64,000 nt of DNA from contig NZ_JAJAPB010000006.1 of the NCBI RefSeq assembly GCF_026226615.1, forward strand, positions 62,001-126,000. The letters are read 5' to 3'. How positions within the stretch are numbered: position 1 is the stretch's first letter; each line of letters opens with the position of its first letter. Origin of the DNA: Geovibrio ferrireducens (lineage in GTDB: Bacteria > Chrysiogenota > Deferribacteres > Deferribacterales > Geovibrionaceae). The translations under genes and the position numbers were made by a program. A model generated the notes under the pieces. That model ran no database searches, was not told the DNA's origin, and saw only the letters and a program-made list of their open reading frames with translations. Of this stretch, positions 1 through 9,528 are shown piece by piece.

Positions 1-390
1 TGCGGCATAGCTTTCCCACCCGCGCCTTATTTCCGCTGCGTCCTTCTCCAGAACCGCTCCGTTTTCACATATATCGGCAAAAACAAGCTCTGCCCTGCCG
101 AAGCGTCCTTCCACAGAGGCTGTCCGCACATTTGCGGCAGCCGTCAGTCCGGTTTTCTCAGTTCCGTTATCCGAAGCGTAAAAGAATGAACCGGAAAAAG
201 GGTCAACAGCGGAAAAGGGCTCTTTTTCACCTATGGCATAAACGTAAAGTATATGTCTGTTTTTGTCTGTTTTGTTATCAGAAACATTATCGCCTATGTC
301 CACCCTGACGTGATCCGACCTGATGCTGAGGAAAAAATCGCACCCGAAAAGCATGAACACAAGTACAAAAATAACCGTAAACTGTTTCAT
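1..390 (-). CDS. Partial gene for an uncharacterised lipoprotein (N-terminal part)
   Basis: Only the first 130 codons lie in the window; the rest runs off the left edge. The start ATG opens a short signal sequence (MKQFTVIFVLVFMLFGC) with a clear lipobox LFGC ending at Cys17, so the mature protein should be lipid-anchored in the envelope. The remainder is hydrophilic and matches no family I recognise. It is transcribed in the same direction as the FadL-type porin gene upstream of it, but a terminator hairpin lies between them, so co-transcription is unlikely. Function unknown. Confidence 0.7.
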   Translation of the reverse strand, partial: MKQFTVIFVLVFMLFGCDFFLSIRSDHVRVDIGDNVSDNKTDKNRHILYVYAIGEKEPFSAVDPFSGSFFYASDNGTEKTGLTAAANVRTASVEGRFGRAELVFADICENGAVLEKDAAEIRRGWESYAA

Positions 391-450
391 AGCCTACTAT
401 ACAGCATTAATAAGGAATTTGAAAGAAATTAGGGATAAAAAATATTGGAA

Positions 451-484
451 ATAAAAGCGGGAAACCCGTGAAGGATTTCCCGCT
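451..484 (-). terminator. Rho-independent terminator of the FadL-type porin gene
   Basis: A 9-bp inverted repeat (AGCGGGAAA / TTTCCCGCT) with an 11-base loop is followed, on the minus strand, by a T-rich run. It starts 7 bases after the porin stop codon. Confidence 0.8.
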
Positions 485-491
485 GAGTATT

Positions 492-1745
492 TTAGAACTT
501 GTAAGTGAGGTTGGCTGCAAAAATGTGCGCGTCTATGTCTTTAAACTCGCCTCTGATCCTTGTGGCATCAACACCTTTCACAACATTGCCCGCTTCATTG
601 TCGAACTTTCTGTTTTCATCATCAAGGTAGTTGTAGGCTATATCAAGGTCAAAGTTTTTGCCGATATGAAAGCCTGCGCCCACAGTGTAGAGCCATCTGT
701 CACCGGAGGGGAGCATAGGGTCTACCCACTCATCGGGGATAGGGCTGTAGTCTCTGATTATACCAGCGCGGAGATCAACAGTTTCGTTAAGCTTGTACTG
801 TCCGCCGAAACGGATTGCCCATACATCTTTCCAGTTTTTGGGTTTGACACCTATTCCTGAAAGACCCTCAGGATTAAGCTCGTCATATGAAGACCACTCT
901 GTGTACTGGCCGTCAAGTTCGAATGTCCATTTGCCGTTTGACCATGCAGCAGCAACATAAGTCACAGCGGGCAGAGTTATATCAGCTTTGAAGTCGCCGG
1001 CTATATCCTGAAAATTAGCAAGCTGAGACTTGGTTTTGCTTGTTCCTTCAACCTCGTGCTTCATTTCAGGTCTGTAGCTAACGCCGAAACGCCAGTTTTC
1101 ACCAAGTTTGTAATGAGCGGCTATGTTCCAGCCCCATGCATCGCTGTCACCTTCAAGATCGAGTGATTCTGAGGGAAAAGGTATTGTAGGGGGAAGATAG
1201 GGGGTGGTTGAATTTATAGTCACGTCCATTCTCTGGTAAACGAGACCTGCTGCAAGGCTGAGGTCGTTTGTTACCTTATATGCAAGGACAGGGTTGAATG
1301 TGTATGTGGCTATTTCGGCGTTTTTACCACCAACAAGAGAAGAGCCTGCCCAGTCGTCCTTCCAGTCCATTCCGAGGCCGAAGGTTATGAAAGAGCCGAA
1401 ACCGAAGGAAAGCCTGTCGTTGATTTTTGTTGTTATATAGAGATTGGGAATTACAAATGTTTTGTCCTCCGTTTCGCTTGAAACGGGGCTGCCCATATAA
1501 GTGCCTTCAAAAGAAGCAGTGGGACGAATAAGCGAGAAACCCAGTGAAACCTGAGTGCCATCAAGCTGGGTGATACCTGCGGGGTTGTAGTAAACTGCTG
1601 TGGGGTCGTCAGCCTGTGCTGCGAATGCTCCTCCCATACCGAGAGCCTTTGCGCCCTGCTCGTTAATCGCAAAACCGCTCGCAAACGCCGCCGAAGGCAA
1701 AATAAAACACACAGCGGCAATAACTAAAATTAAACGCCTGAACAT
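492..1745 (-). CDS. OmpP1/FadL/TodX-family outer membrane transport protein
   Basis: Predicted 14-strand outer-membrane channel of the FadL family, which takes up long-chain fatty acids or other hydrophobic compounds. Seen: signal peptide of about 22 residues ending AAFA before SGFAINEQGAKALGMGGAF, the family's N-terminal hatch motif with the NPAG sequence (YYNPAGITQ) shortly after; many alternating beta-strand stretches; a C-terminal phenylalanine (NLTYKF) expected for BAM-dependent insertion. Length 417 residues is normal. I chose the ATG preceded by AGGAGA at 6-base spacing rather than the TTG six bases upstream. It is a single-gene unit closed by its own terminator. The substrate cannot be read from sequence. 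Confidence 0.9.
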   Translation of the reverse strand: MFRRLILVIAAVCFILPSAAFASGFAINEQGAKALGMGGAFAAQADDPTAVYYNPAGITQLDGTQVSLGFSLIRPTASFEGTYMGSPVSSETEDKTFVIPNLYITTKINDRLSFGFGSFITFGLGMDWKDDWAGSSLVGGKNAEIATYTFNPVLAYKVTNDLSLAAGLVYQRMDVTINSTTPYLPPTIPFPSESLDLEGDSDAWGWNIAAHYKLGENWRFGVSYRPEMKHEVEGTSKTKSQLANFQDIAGDFKADITLPAVTYVAAAWSNGKWTFELDGQYTEWSSYDELNPEGLSGIGVKPKNWKDVWAIRFGGQYKLNETVDLRAGIIRDYSPIPDEWVDPMLPSGDRWLYTVGAGFHIGKNFDLDIAYNYLDDENRKFDNEAGNVVKGVDATRIRGEFKDIDAHIFAANLTYKF

Positions 1746-2015
1746 AAACAATCTCCTGACTTTTCTTATGGTTTACCTGATTGCAAATATTTGACAACTT
1801 TATTGTTATTTAACAACGGCGAAACCCGTACATAGATAAGACAAAGTTTTAGAATATGCAAGCGGAAATCTTGAGATGCACGCTAAAGGCTTCACAGACA
1901 GACTTATGACATTTTTTGTGCGGGAAAATATACTTTTTCAGCCCTGTTTCGGGACTTTTTAACAAAGATCGGTTATCATTAAATTGACGGGCAAATTTGC
2001 GGCGGTATAAAGACA

Positions 2016-4541
2016 ATGAGATCTCGTGTGATTTTTACAAGCATACAGCAAAAAATATTTTTCTACGCCGTTCTCCTGTTCTTCGGCATACTGACTCTGA
2101 GCAGCATTGCGCTGTATTTCATAATAAAAATTGAACTCAGGGACAGAATATCCGAACAGATTAACATCTATGCCGACAGTCTGGCGGACATGGTGAAAAT
2201 CTCTGTGGACAGCGCTTCGGAACAATACCTCAAAGGGGTTCTGCTTGAGCGTTCCTCTGTCCTTGAATCAATGCGCGAAAACGGCGCAGACCGTTCTTCA
2301 ATGCTGGAAACAGCTTCCAAACCGCCTTTTAAGGATGCCTCTGTAAGCATAAGGGATAAAGACGGGCAGCTTCTGGTTTACGGCATCGCCTCCGAAAATG
2401 CCTCCTGCGGAAAAACCTCCCTCATCACCGAACGTTTCGCAAGGGACGGCGTGCACTATATTTCAGGAACTTATACAATCCCCTCATCCGGCTGGTGCAT
2501 AACCGTGGCTGTTCCCTCCGCCTCTTTCAGGGATATTCTTGAGGTTGAAGAGGTCAGGGACGCCATTCTCTCAAAAAAATTCGGCAAAAGCGGTTACGCA
2601 TATGTGATAGATTCATCGGGCAACGTCCTTATCCACCCTCTTATCGAAAACACGAACGTGTATAACGAAGCGGATATGAACGGCAGGTACTTCATCCGCG
2701 AAATGATACAGAAAAAAAACGGCGACACATATTACCCATGGAAAAACCCCGGTGAAACTGCCTTCCGGGAGAAAGTCGCCAGCCACAGATATATCCCGCA
2801 GCTTGACTGGATAGTTGCCTCCTCCAGCTATCTGGATGAGATATACCTGCCGCTTTTCAGGCTCAAGGTTTATCTCACCGCTGTCTTTCTCATTTCAGTC
2901 ATTACGGTTATCCCGCTTACAGTGTGGCTCAGTGCAAATATCACCGGCCCCATAAAGGAGCTTACGCTGGCAATAGAAAGGGGCGGCACAAACATCCGCC
3001 TCACAAGAAAAACCGAAGATGAAACAGGCAGACTGATTGATCACTTCAACAGACATATGGAAACCATAGACGACTACAGGCTTAAGCTTGAGCAGGATCT
3101 GCAGGATAAGCTGCGCGCCGAAAACGCACTGAAAAAGAGCCTTGAGGCGGAAAAAGCGGTCAGCGACATCTCTGCTGGATTCATAAGCTTTTCATCCATG
3201 CCCACGGATGAAATATTCCGCAGTTCACTGATAAAATTCAGCATACTTATAGGCGCATCCAGAGCGGCGGTTTACAAAAGGACACCGGACCGCTGCAAAA
3301 TGCTTTACAGGTACGATCCGTCCAATTCACCCCTTGGAACTGAGGAGTGCAAGGCGTTCAGCAGGTGGCTGTTTGAGCGCACGGCGGAAGAGCCCGAATT
3401 CTTTGTCGGTTCAGTATGGCAAAGCAACGAAAGCCAGTCGGCCATGCATTTTCTGAAAAGCAGACGCACCGTATCCGCTGCCGCATCCTCCATGAGCATT
3501 GAGCAGGAGAACGATTCTGTAATCCTTTTTGAATTTGAGGAGCAGATGACCTACGCGGAATATGAAAATATTCTGCCTACTTTAAGGCTCTTCAAGAACA
3601 TTTTTGACGGAGCCATGAAGCGGGTAATGTGGGAGGACTCCTTACAGAAGGCCTATGACCAGATGGAGAAGAAGGTGCAGGAACGCACTGCGGAACTCAC
3701 TGATAAAACTGTGCTGCTTGAGGAGTTTTCCAAAAACCTTGAAAAAAGGGTTCAGGAGGAAACAGAAAAACACCGCACACAGGAGCAGCTTCTGGTTCAG
3801 CAGTCAAAAATGGCGGCAATGGGGGAAATGATAGGTTCCATAGCCCACCAGTGGCGGCAGCCGCTCAACGCACTTGCGCTTCTCATTCAGGACATTGAAG
3901 AGGCGCACTTCTGCGGTGAAATAAATGATAAATACATAACCTCCACCGTGTCCGATGCAATGAAGCAGATAAATCATATGTCTGTGACCATTGACGATTT
4001 CCGCAATTTTTTCCGGCCGAGCAAGCAGAAAACAAAAATCAACGTACCCTCAGCCGTGCTTGAGGTCATATCCCTCATGGCATCGCAGATCTCCAACAAC
4101 TCCATCAGCGTGGATTTCTCCTGCGGCGCGGAAAGAGGAAAATCAGACTGTGATATATATGTAGACGGCTATTTCAATGAATTTAAGCATGTGATCATGA
4201 ATATACTGAACAACGCCAAGGATGAGATAGTCAAGGTGCAGAACAGAGAACAGAGAAGCGGGCTGATAAGTATCTCCGTAACCTCGGAAAACGGCATAGT
4301 CCGCATATCAGTGAAAGATACTGGTGAAGGCATACCCGCCGAGTTTTCAGATAGAATTTTCGAACCGTACTTCACCACCAAAAACCCTGACAAAGGGACG
4401 GGAATAGGCCTTTATATGGCTAAGGTGATAATCGAAAATAATATGGGCGGCAGGCTGTACGCGCTGAACAGGGAGGAAGGGGGAGCGGAATTCATTATAG
4501 AGCTTGAAGAAACAGAGCCGGACGACATATCTCAGGGCTGA
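2016..4541 (+). CDS. Membrane sensor histidine kinase with periplasmic Cache-like domain
   Basis: An 841-residue two-component sensor kinase. Visible order: N-terminal membrane segment (about 12-32), large periplasmic region resembling a double Cache domain (about 33-285, with [16 protein letters not shown] typical of that fold), second membrane segment (about 286-307), HAMP region, a possible GAF-like stretch around 400-520, coiled coil, then the dimerisation/phosphoacceptor helix with H611 in [11 protein letters not shown] and a HATPase domain with N-box ([10 protein letters not shown]), DTGEGIP and GTGIGLYM. No receiver domain is fused and no partner regulator is adjacent, so the output pathway is unknown; the nearest response regulator gene is 5 kb away. 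A small-molecule ligand such as an amino or carboxylic acid is usual for Cache domains, but this is inference. Confidence 0.9.
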   Translation: MRSRVIFTSIQQKIFFYAVLLFFGILTLSSIALYFIIKIELRDRISEQINIYADSLADMVKISVDSASEQYLKGVLLERSSVLESMRENGADRSSMLETASKPPFKDASVSIRDKDGQLLVYGIASENASCGKTSLITERFARDGVHYISGTYTIPSSGWCITVAVPSASFRDILEVEEVRDAILSKKFGKSGYAYVIDSSGNVLIHPLIENTNVYNEADMNGRYFIREMIQKKNGDTYYPWKNPGETAFREKVASHRYIPQLDWIVASSSYLDEIYLPLFRLKVYLTAVFLISVITVIPLTVWLSANITGPIKELTLAIERGGTNIRLTRKTEDETGRLIDHFNRHMETIDDYRLKLEQDLQDKLRAENALKKSLEAEKAVSDISAGFISFSSMPTDEIFRSSLIKFSILIGASRAAVYKRTPDRCKMLYRYDPSNSPLGTEECKAFSRWLFERTAEEPEFFVGSVWQSNESQSAMHFLKSRRTVSAAASSMSIEQENDSVILFEFEEQMTYAEYENILPTLRLFKNIFDGAMKRVMWEDSLQKAYDQMEKKVQERTAELTDKTVLLEEFSKNLEKRVQEETEKHRTQEQLLVQQSKMAAMGEMIGSIAHQWRQPLNALALLIQDIEEAHFCGEINDKYITSTVSDAMKQINHMSVTIDDFRNFFRPSKQKTKINVPSAVLEVISLMASQISNNSISVDFSCGAERGKSDCDIYVDGYFNEFKHVIMNILNNAKDEIVKVQNREQRSGLISISVTSENGIVRISVKDTGEGIPAEFSDRIFEPYFTTKNPDKGTGIGLYMAKVIIENNMGGRLYALNREEGGAEFIIELEETEPDDISQG

Positions 4542-4646
4542 ATCAGAGCCCGCTGAATACCCGTTGACATAAATCTATAAAATCTATATTTTAAATAGCA
4601 AATACTGCCCCGCGGATCTTTTGACAATTATTTTTCAATGATCCGC

Positions 4647-4675
4647 TTGACAGAATCCTACCGCCCCGGTATATT
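4647..4675 (+). promoter_or_regulatory. Sigma-70 promoter of the DUF2325 gene
   Basis: A perfect -35 (TTGACA) and a near-consensus -10 (TATATT) are separated by exactly 17 bases, 44 bases upstream of the DUF2325 start codon. A palindrome overlaps the last base of the -10 and the expected start site. Confidence 0.75.
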
Positions 4676-4688
4676 TAGGCATACCTAA
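4675..4688. promoter_or_regulatory. Probable DtxR/MntR-type metalloregulator operator
   Basis: Perfect inverted repeat TTAGG-CATA-CCTAA immediately downstream of, and overlapping, the -10 box, at the predicted transcription start. The half-sites TTAGG/CCTAA are those of DtxR-family iron or manganese repressors in many organisms. Binding here would repress the DUF2325 gene when metal is replete. The regulator itself is not in this window. Confidence 0.5.
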
Positions 4689-4718
4689 CTTATTTAGCGA
4701 TGTTTAAGGAGACGCAAA

Positions 4719-5063
4719 ATGACAGTTTCAATAGTAGGCGGGCTGGACAGGCTTGAAAAGGACTACATAAACGCAGGTAAGATCCTCGGCGTGAAAACCA
4801 AGGTTATTCTCAAGAAGCAGACCCACATAGCGGACATTCTGGAAAACAGCGATGCCATAGTTCTTCTTACTTCTAACATAGCCCACGGAGTTGCCAGCAA
4901 AGCGAGAAATATCTCCAAACAGAAGAACGTTCCCCTTTTTCAGATTCACAACTGCAGCGTGAAAAGTGTTGAGGGAACCATCGAAAAATGTATCCGTCTG
5001 TTTGACAACGGCGAATGTCAGGGCGACTGCATAAACTGCAGCCAGTATACAAAAAATGTATAA
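4719..5063 (+). CDS. DUF2325 family small cysteine-containing protein
   Basis: A 114-residue soluble protein of the DUF2325 family. Seen: N-terminal beta strand MTVSIVGGLDRLE, a central strand DAIVLLTSNIAHG, and a C-terminal cysteine group (C98, C103, C107, C110 in the ECQGDCINCSQ region) that could bind a metal or sense redox state. The biochemical role of the family is not established to my knowledge. The gene stands alone between two histidine kinase genes, with a strong promoter, a good ribosome site (AAGGAG) and a strong terminator. The overlapping TTAGG palindrome suggests metal-dependent expression. Confidence 0.8.
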   Translation: MTVSIVGGLDRLEKDYINAGKILGVKTKVILKKQTHIADILENSDAIVLLTSNIAHGVASKARNISKQKNVPLFQIHNCSVKSVEGTIEKCIRLFDNGECQGDCINCSQYTKNV

Positions 5064-5090
5064 CCGTTCCCTTTTCCTCATAAGCATCTG

Positions 5091-5137
5091 AACGCCGCTT
5101 TTCCTCTGCCTCCTTAAAGCGGCGTTTTGATTTTTTT
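5091..5137 (+). terminator. Rho-independent terminator after the DUF2325 gene
   Basis: An 11-bp perfect stem (AACGCCGCTTT / AAAGCGGCGTT) with a 14-base loop is followed by TTGA and seven T residues. Confidence 0.85.
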
Positions 5138-5242
5138 CCTTATGTCATAATACAGATACTCATTTATAGCTATTACCGCTTGCTTAATAAACTCTTTGAA
5201 ATTAGGATATGCAGATAAGCATCGAACAGTGAGAGTTCCGCA

Positions 5243-7408
5243 ATGCAAAGAATTCTTTTATTTTTATGTATATTCCTTTCAACATCAGCAGCTTTTGGTG
5301 CGCCCGAATATATAATGACCGTAAACTACTGTATTTACGATAATCCCCCCATGATAAAACTTACAGACGGCAATAATCCTGGCGGCATAGGGGCGGATAT
5401 TATAAACTACGTGGCGGAAAAGGAAAATCTGCAAATAAACTACATAACCTCAACATGGGACGGCTGCCTTGAGATGCTTGACACCGGCGAGGCTGATCTC
5501 ATTTTCCCCATTGCTTTCTCACATGAAAGAGCGGCTGTTTACCATTTCAACGATGAAACAGTTCTCACCAACTGGGGGCAGATCTACTCCGGAGAAAAGG
5601 AGAAAATAACCTCCATACCCGATCTTCAGGGCAAGAAAATAGCCGTTATCGAATCCGACATATACTTTAAAAGCGATCAGGGGCTCAAAAACCTTGTCAA
5701 ATCCTTCAATATAGACGCAACATTCGTTTACGCCGAAAGCTACCGCGAAATAATAGAAGCTGTCGATTCCGGCAGGGCAGATGCCGGGCTTCTGAACAGG
5801 CTTTTCGGACAGCTTAATGAAAACAGCTACAACGTCAGGCGTACCCCCATTCTCATACACCCCATAGAAATCCGCTTCGGGATGCCCAAGAGCAAGCAGA
5901 AAAGTCTGGTTCTTTCGGTTATGATCGACAAACACATAGCCGCAATGAAAAACAGCAAGGACTCAGTTTACCACAAGTCACTTGATAAATGGATGGGAGT
6001 AAAAGAGAAGAGCGGCTTTCCCTCCACCCTGCGGCTGATAATCATAGCCCTGAGCACCCCCCTTGTTCTCCTGTTTCTTATCAGCCTGTTCCTTGAAAAA
6101 AAGGTCAAAAGAAAGACGGGCGAACTCAGCGAAATCAACAGCCTGCTCATTAAAGAAATTGAAGACAGAAAACAGGCGGAGGAAAAGCTCCGCAACAGCG
6201 AGGAAAAGTACAGCAGCCTTTTCCAGACCTCGGCAGATCCCATCATCATCATGGATTCCGCAGGGGTGATTCAGGATGCCAACAACGCAGTGGAGAGGCA
6301 GATAGGCTACACCTGCGAAGAACTGAAAAACAGGAAAATAACTTACCTTTTCCCTGAGTTTGAGCTTGATGAAAATATGCCTAATCTCATCAAAGAGGGC
6401 AGACAGCATCTGGAGAAAGAGCTTTACCGCAAGAACGGCGACAAGTTTGATGCGGAAATCGCAACCAACTCATTCACCGCAGGGGAAAGGATATTCGTTC
6501 AGATAGTCATAAGGGATATTACAGTCCGCAAAAAAACACAGCAGATACTTGCGCAGAAGAAGAAGGATCTGGAAAAACGTGTTCAGGAAGAGGTTGAACA
6601 TAACCGGATTCAGGAGCAGATGCTTATGCAGCAGTCCAAGCTGGCGGCCATGGGGCAGATGATAAACGCCATCGCCCATCAGTGGAGACAGCCCCTGACC
6701 ACAATCGGGCTCTATGTGCAGGATGTGGAGGACGCTTTTGAATATGGCGAGCTGAACATGGACTACATTGCCCAGTTCAGGGATCACTGCATGGAGCAGA
6801 TCGCCTATATGTCTAAAACCATTGATGATTTCCGCAACTTCTTCAAACCGGATAAGGAAAAGGAAATATTCGACATATGTGAGGTCATGCGTGAGGTGCT
6901 CTCGCTGATAAACCCGCAGCTTATCAACAATAATATAGAGCTTAAGATTTTCTACGGCGAACATGCGGTTGTGCTCAAACCCGGCGGCATGGAACTGCCC
7001 AGCCAGATAAAATGCGTTACCTCATACGGCTACCCTAACGAATTTAAGCAGGTTCTGCTCAACCTCATATCAAACGCCAGAGATGCCATAATAGAATCCA
7101 GAAGCGCAGGCTCCTCAGAATCAGGCCTCATAAGGCTTATAGTCGAACCCGAAGGGGATCTGGTGAAACTGACTCTTGAAGATAACGGCTGCGGCATACC
7201 GGACGAGATAAGTGACAGAATCTTCGAGCCTTACTTCTCCACCAAGGAAGAGGGGCAGGGAGTGGGCATCGGCCTCTATATGTCCAAAATAATCATAGAG
7301 AACAATATGGAAGGCCGGATATACACCAACAGGTGTGAAAAAGGAGCAAGCTTCACCATCGAATTAAAACAGTGGAAAATAGGCAAGGTTCCTCCCCTGA
7401 CCAATTAA
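5243..7408 (+). CDS. Sensor histidine kinase with periplasmic solute-binding (SBP_bac_3) domain and PAS domain
   Basis: A 721-residue kinase. Visible order: signal peptide/membrane anchor (1-19), a periplasmic solute-binding protein family 3 domain (about 25-250; YCIYDNPPMIKL, IGADIINYVAEKE, GTADLIFP-like DTGEADLIFP, GKKIAVIESD), one membrane segment (about 262-283), coiled coil, PAS domain (about 320-430; DPIIIMDSAGVIQDANNAVE), phosphoacceptor H479 in [11 protein letters not shown], and a HATPase domain with NLISNARDAI, DNGCGIPDE and GVGIGLYM. The family-3 domain usually binds amino acids or similar small polar solutes. Its kinase core is closely similar in layout to the kinase 0.7 kb upstream, so the two probably descend from a common kinase core carrying different sensors. 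No regulator gene is adjacent. Confidence 0.9.
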   Translation: MQRILLFLCIFLSTSAAFGAPEYIMTVNYCIYDNPPMIKLTDGNNPGGIGADIINYVAEKENLQINYITSTWDGCLEMLDTGEADLIFPIAFSHERAAVYHFNDETVLTNWGQIYSGEKEKITSIPDLQGKKIAVIESDIYFKSDQGLKNLVKSFNIDATFVYAESYREIIEAVDSGRADAGLLNRLFGQLNENSYNVRRTPILIHPIEIRFGMPKSKQKSLVLSVMIDKHIAAMKNSKDSVYHKSLDKWMGVKEKSGFPSTLRLIIIALSTPLVLLFLISLFLEKKVKRKTGELSEINSLLIKEIEDRKQAEEKLRNSEEKYSSLFQTSADPIIIMDSAGVIQDANNAVERQIGYTCEELKNRKITYLFPEFELDENMPNLIKEGRQHLEKELYRKNGDKFDAEIATNSFTAGERIFVQIVIRDITVRKKTQQILAQKKKDLEKRVQEEVEHNRIQEQMLMQQSKLAAMGQMINAIAHQWRQPLTTIGLYVQDVEDAFEYGELNMDYIAQFRDHCMEQIAYMSKTIDDFRNFFKPDKEKEIFDICEVMREVLSLINPQLINNNIELKIFYGEHAVVLKPGGMELPSQIKCVTSYGYPNEFKQVLLNLISNARDAIIESRSAGSSESGLIRLIVEPEGDLVKLTLEDNGCGIPDEISDRIFEPYFSTKEEGQGVGIGLYMSKIIIENNMEGRIYTNRCEKGASFTIELKQWKIGKVPPLTN

Positions 7409-7446
7409 TCCCGAACCGGGGAAGCTGCTTCTCTTATGCGTCTGTT

Positions 7447-9528
7447 TTAACCTTTGGCTATGACAAACTCCGCCTCAAGCATGTCATAGCTTATGCGGTC
7501 GGGAGTTACCTCCACATAGTCACCCACGCGGAACATATTTCTTTTCCTTTTGCCTACCAGAGCATTGCCGTCGTCACTCACGGCGTAGTAGTCCCCCTCC
7601 AGTGATGAGGTATGGACATAGCCCTGAATCATCAGCTTATCAAGGAATACGAACATTCCGTTGGCGTTGACCCTGCTGATATATGCGCTGAAAGGCTCGT
7701 CAAAGTGTTCGTAAAGATATTTAAGAATCTTGAATTTCTGTATGTCCCTTTCCGCCTGAGTCGAGTTCTGCTCCGAACTGCTGCACATTGAGGCAAATGC
7801 TTCAAGCCTGCCGCTGTCTATTTCATAAGGATCATTAAACAGAACAGAAGCCAGCAGCCTGTGCACCAGAAGGTCGGGGTAACGGCGTATGGGGCTTGTG
7901 AAATGGGTGTACGATTCGGATGCAAGGCCGAAGTGCCCTATATTTGCGGTGGAGTAAACCGCCTTTGCCATAGCCCTTACGAGAAGCCCGCCGAGGACAT
8001 GGGCATACTTTGAGTCATTTACCTTTTCACATACTTCGCGCACGGCGATCGTGTCTATTGTATCACCGAAGTCAACCGGTATGCCGAAAGAGGAGCACAT
8101 GTTCTCATACTCCTCAAGCTTCTGCCTGTCCGGCTTGTCATGCACACGGTAAACAGATGTCTCCGCATGCTGCTCAAGGTATTCGGACACGGCTTCATTG
8201 GCCTCTATCATAAAGTTTTCTATAAGCCTGTGGGCTATGTTTCTCTCAAGGGGGTGAACATCTTTCAGATCCCCGTTCTCATCAAACTCAAAAACGGGTT
8301 CAGGCAGGTCAAAATCCAGCATCCCTTCACTGCTTCTGCGTTTCATAATCTTTTCCGCAAGCTCGGCGGAGGTGGATATGAGAAAGTTAAGATCCTTGCT
8401 TCTGGTCTTCTCTCTGCCTTCCAGAACATCAAAAACATATGTGTAGGTCAGCCTTTTATCACTTTTGATTACGGAGCGGTAAAACTTCTGCCCTGTCCTT
8501 TTGCCGCTGCTGTCAAAATCCATGGCTGCGGTCATGGTGAGCCTCTTCGTATCGGGGCGGAGGCTGCAAAGGTCGTTTGAGAGCTTTTCAGGCAGCATAG
8601 GTATGGCAAATTCGGGGAAGTATGTGCTTGTGCCCCTTTTCAGGGCTTCCTTGTCCAGATAGGTGTCAGGGCGTACAAAGTGGCTTACGTCAGCAATGTG
8701 TACATAAAGCCTGTAGCCTTTTTCAGTCTTCTCTATGGAGATAGCGTCGTCAAAGTCCCTTGCTGTTTCGCCGTCTATGGTGACTGTGAAAAGCTCAGTG
8801 AAATCGGTGCGCTTGCCTGTATTCTTTTTCAGCTTCTCTGCGCTCTCTTCAACTTCCTGCATAACCCGTTTGGGAAATTCGCGTTCAAGGTTGTACTTGG
8901 CCAGAACAATTTCGTTCTCAATGCCTTTGTCGTCTATAGTGCCGAGTTTCCTGACGACTTTCCCTTCCGGGCGGCGTTTTTTATCAGGGTAAACAGTGAG
9001 CTCAACTATGACTATGTCGCCTTCCTCGACCCCTTTGGCGTGGACTTCGGGGATAAAGATGTCGTACAGGAATTTCTTATCAAGAGGCATGCAGTAAACG
9101 GCATAGCGGGATTTTTCTATGCGCCCCACCACCTTCTGCATACTGCGGCTGATTATTTTCACAACCCTTGCCTCGGTTTTGCCGCGGAATTTTTCCAGAC
9201 TGACGGCAACAATATCTCCGTTAAGGGCGTTTCCGGTTTTCATGGCGGGGACAAAATAATCGCTCCCGCCGCCGGAGAGAGGGGTAAGGAAGGCGTAGCC
9301 TTCGGGGTGAAAATCTATCTTTCCTGTTATGAGGTTTATTTCCTTTGCGGGGGCATATCTGCCGGATTTCAGTTTGATCAGTTCTCCTGTACGTGTGAGT
9401 TCGTTTATGATTTTTTTCACAATTTTTTTATCGATCCCCATCTGCTTGGCTATAACGCCTGAGGGGAGCGGGCTGTCGTTTTTCTCGAATATCTTAAGAA
9501 GTTCTTTTTTAAAATCAGTCAAATCCAT
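7447..9528 (-). CDS. rnr: Ribonuclease R
   Basis: A 3'-5' processive exoribonuclease that degrades structured RNA, 693 residues, slightly shorter than the enterobacterial enzyme. Seen: N-terminal winged-helix domain (about 5-60), cold-shock/OB domains (about 65-230), RNB catalytic domain starting near 240 with the acidic metal-binding cluster DGETARDFDDAIS (252-264), and a C-terminal S1 domain (about 610-690). The basic C-terminal tail found in enterobacterial RNase R is absent. Its ATG lies inside the end of the upstream sigma-54 regulator gene (14-base overlap), so the two are probably co-translated. Confidence 0.95.
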   Translation of the reverse strand: MDLTDFKKELLKIFEKNDSPLPSGVIAKQMGIDKKIVKKIINELTRTGELIKLKSGRYAPAKEINLITGKIDFHPEGYAFLTPLSGGGSDYFVPAMKTGNALNGDIVAVSLEKFRGKTEARVVKIISRSMQKVVGRIEKSRYAVYCMPLDKKFLYDIFIPEVHAKGVEEGDIVIVELTVYPDKKRRPEGKVVRKLGTIDDKGIENEIVLAKYNLEREFPKRVMQEVEESAEKLKKNTGKRTDFTELFTVTIDGETARDFDDAISIEKTEKGYRLYVHIADVSHFVRPDTYLDKEALKRGTSTYFPEFAIPMLPEKLSNDLCSLRPDTKRLTMTAAMDFDSSGKRTGQKFYRSVIKSDKRLTYTYVFDVLEGREKTRSKDLNFLISTSAELAEKIMKRRSSEGMLDFDLPEPVFEFDENGDLKDVHPLERNIAHRLIENFMIEANEAVSEYLEQHAETSVYRVHDKPDRQKLEEYENMCSSFGIPVDFGDTIDTIAVREVCEKVNDSKYAHVLGGLLVRAMAKAVYSTANIGHFGLASESYTHFTSPIRRYPDLLVHRLLASVLFNDPYEIDSGRLEAFASMCSSSEQNSTQAERDIQKFKILKYLYEHFDEPFSAYISRVNANGMFVFLDKLMIQGYVHTSSLEGDYYAVSDDGNALVGKRKRNMFRVGDYVEVTPDRISYDMLEAEFVIAKG

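Noticed and set aside
1746-2015. Promoters between the FadL-type gene and the first kinase
   Set aside because: Several TTG-containing candidates exist but none has an acceptable -10 at 16-18 bases, so I list no promoter.
8680-9462. A 260-codon open frame on the plus strand inside rnr
   Set aside because: It is antisense to conserved RNase R domains and has no ribosome site or family motifs; an artefact of codon bias.
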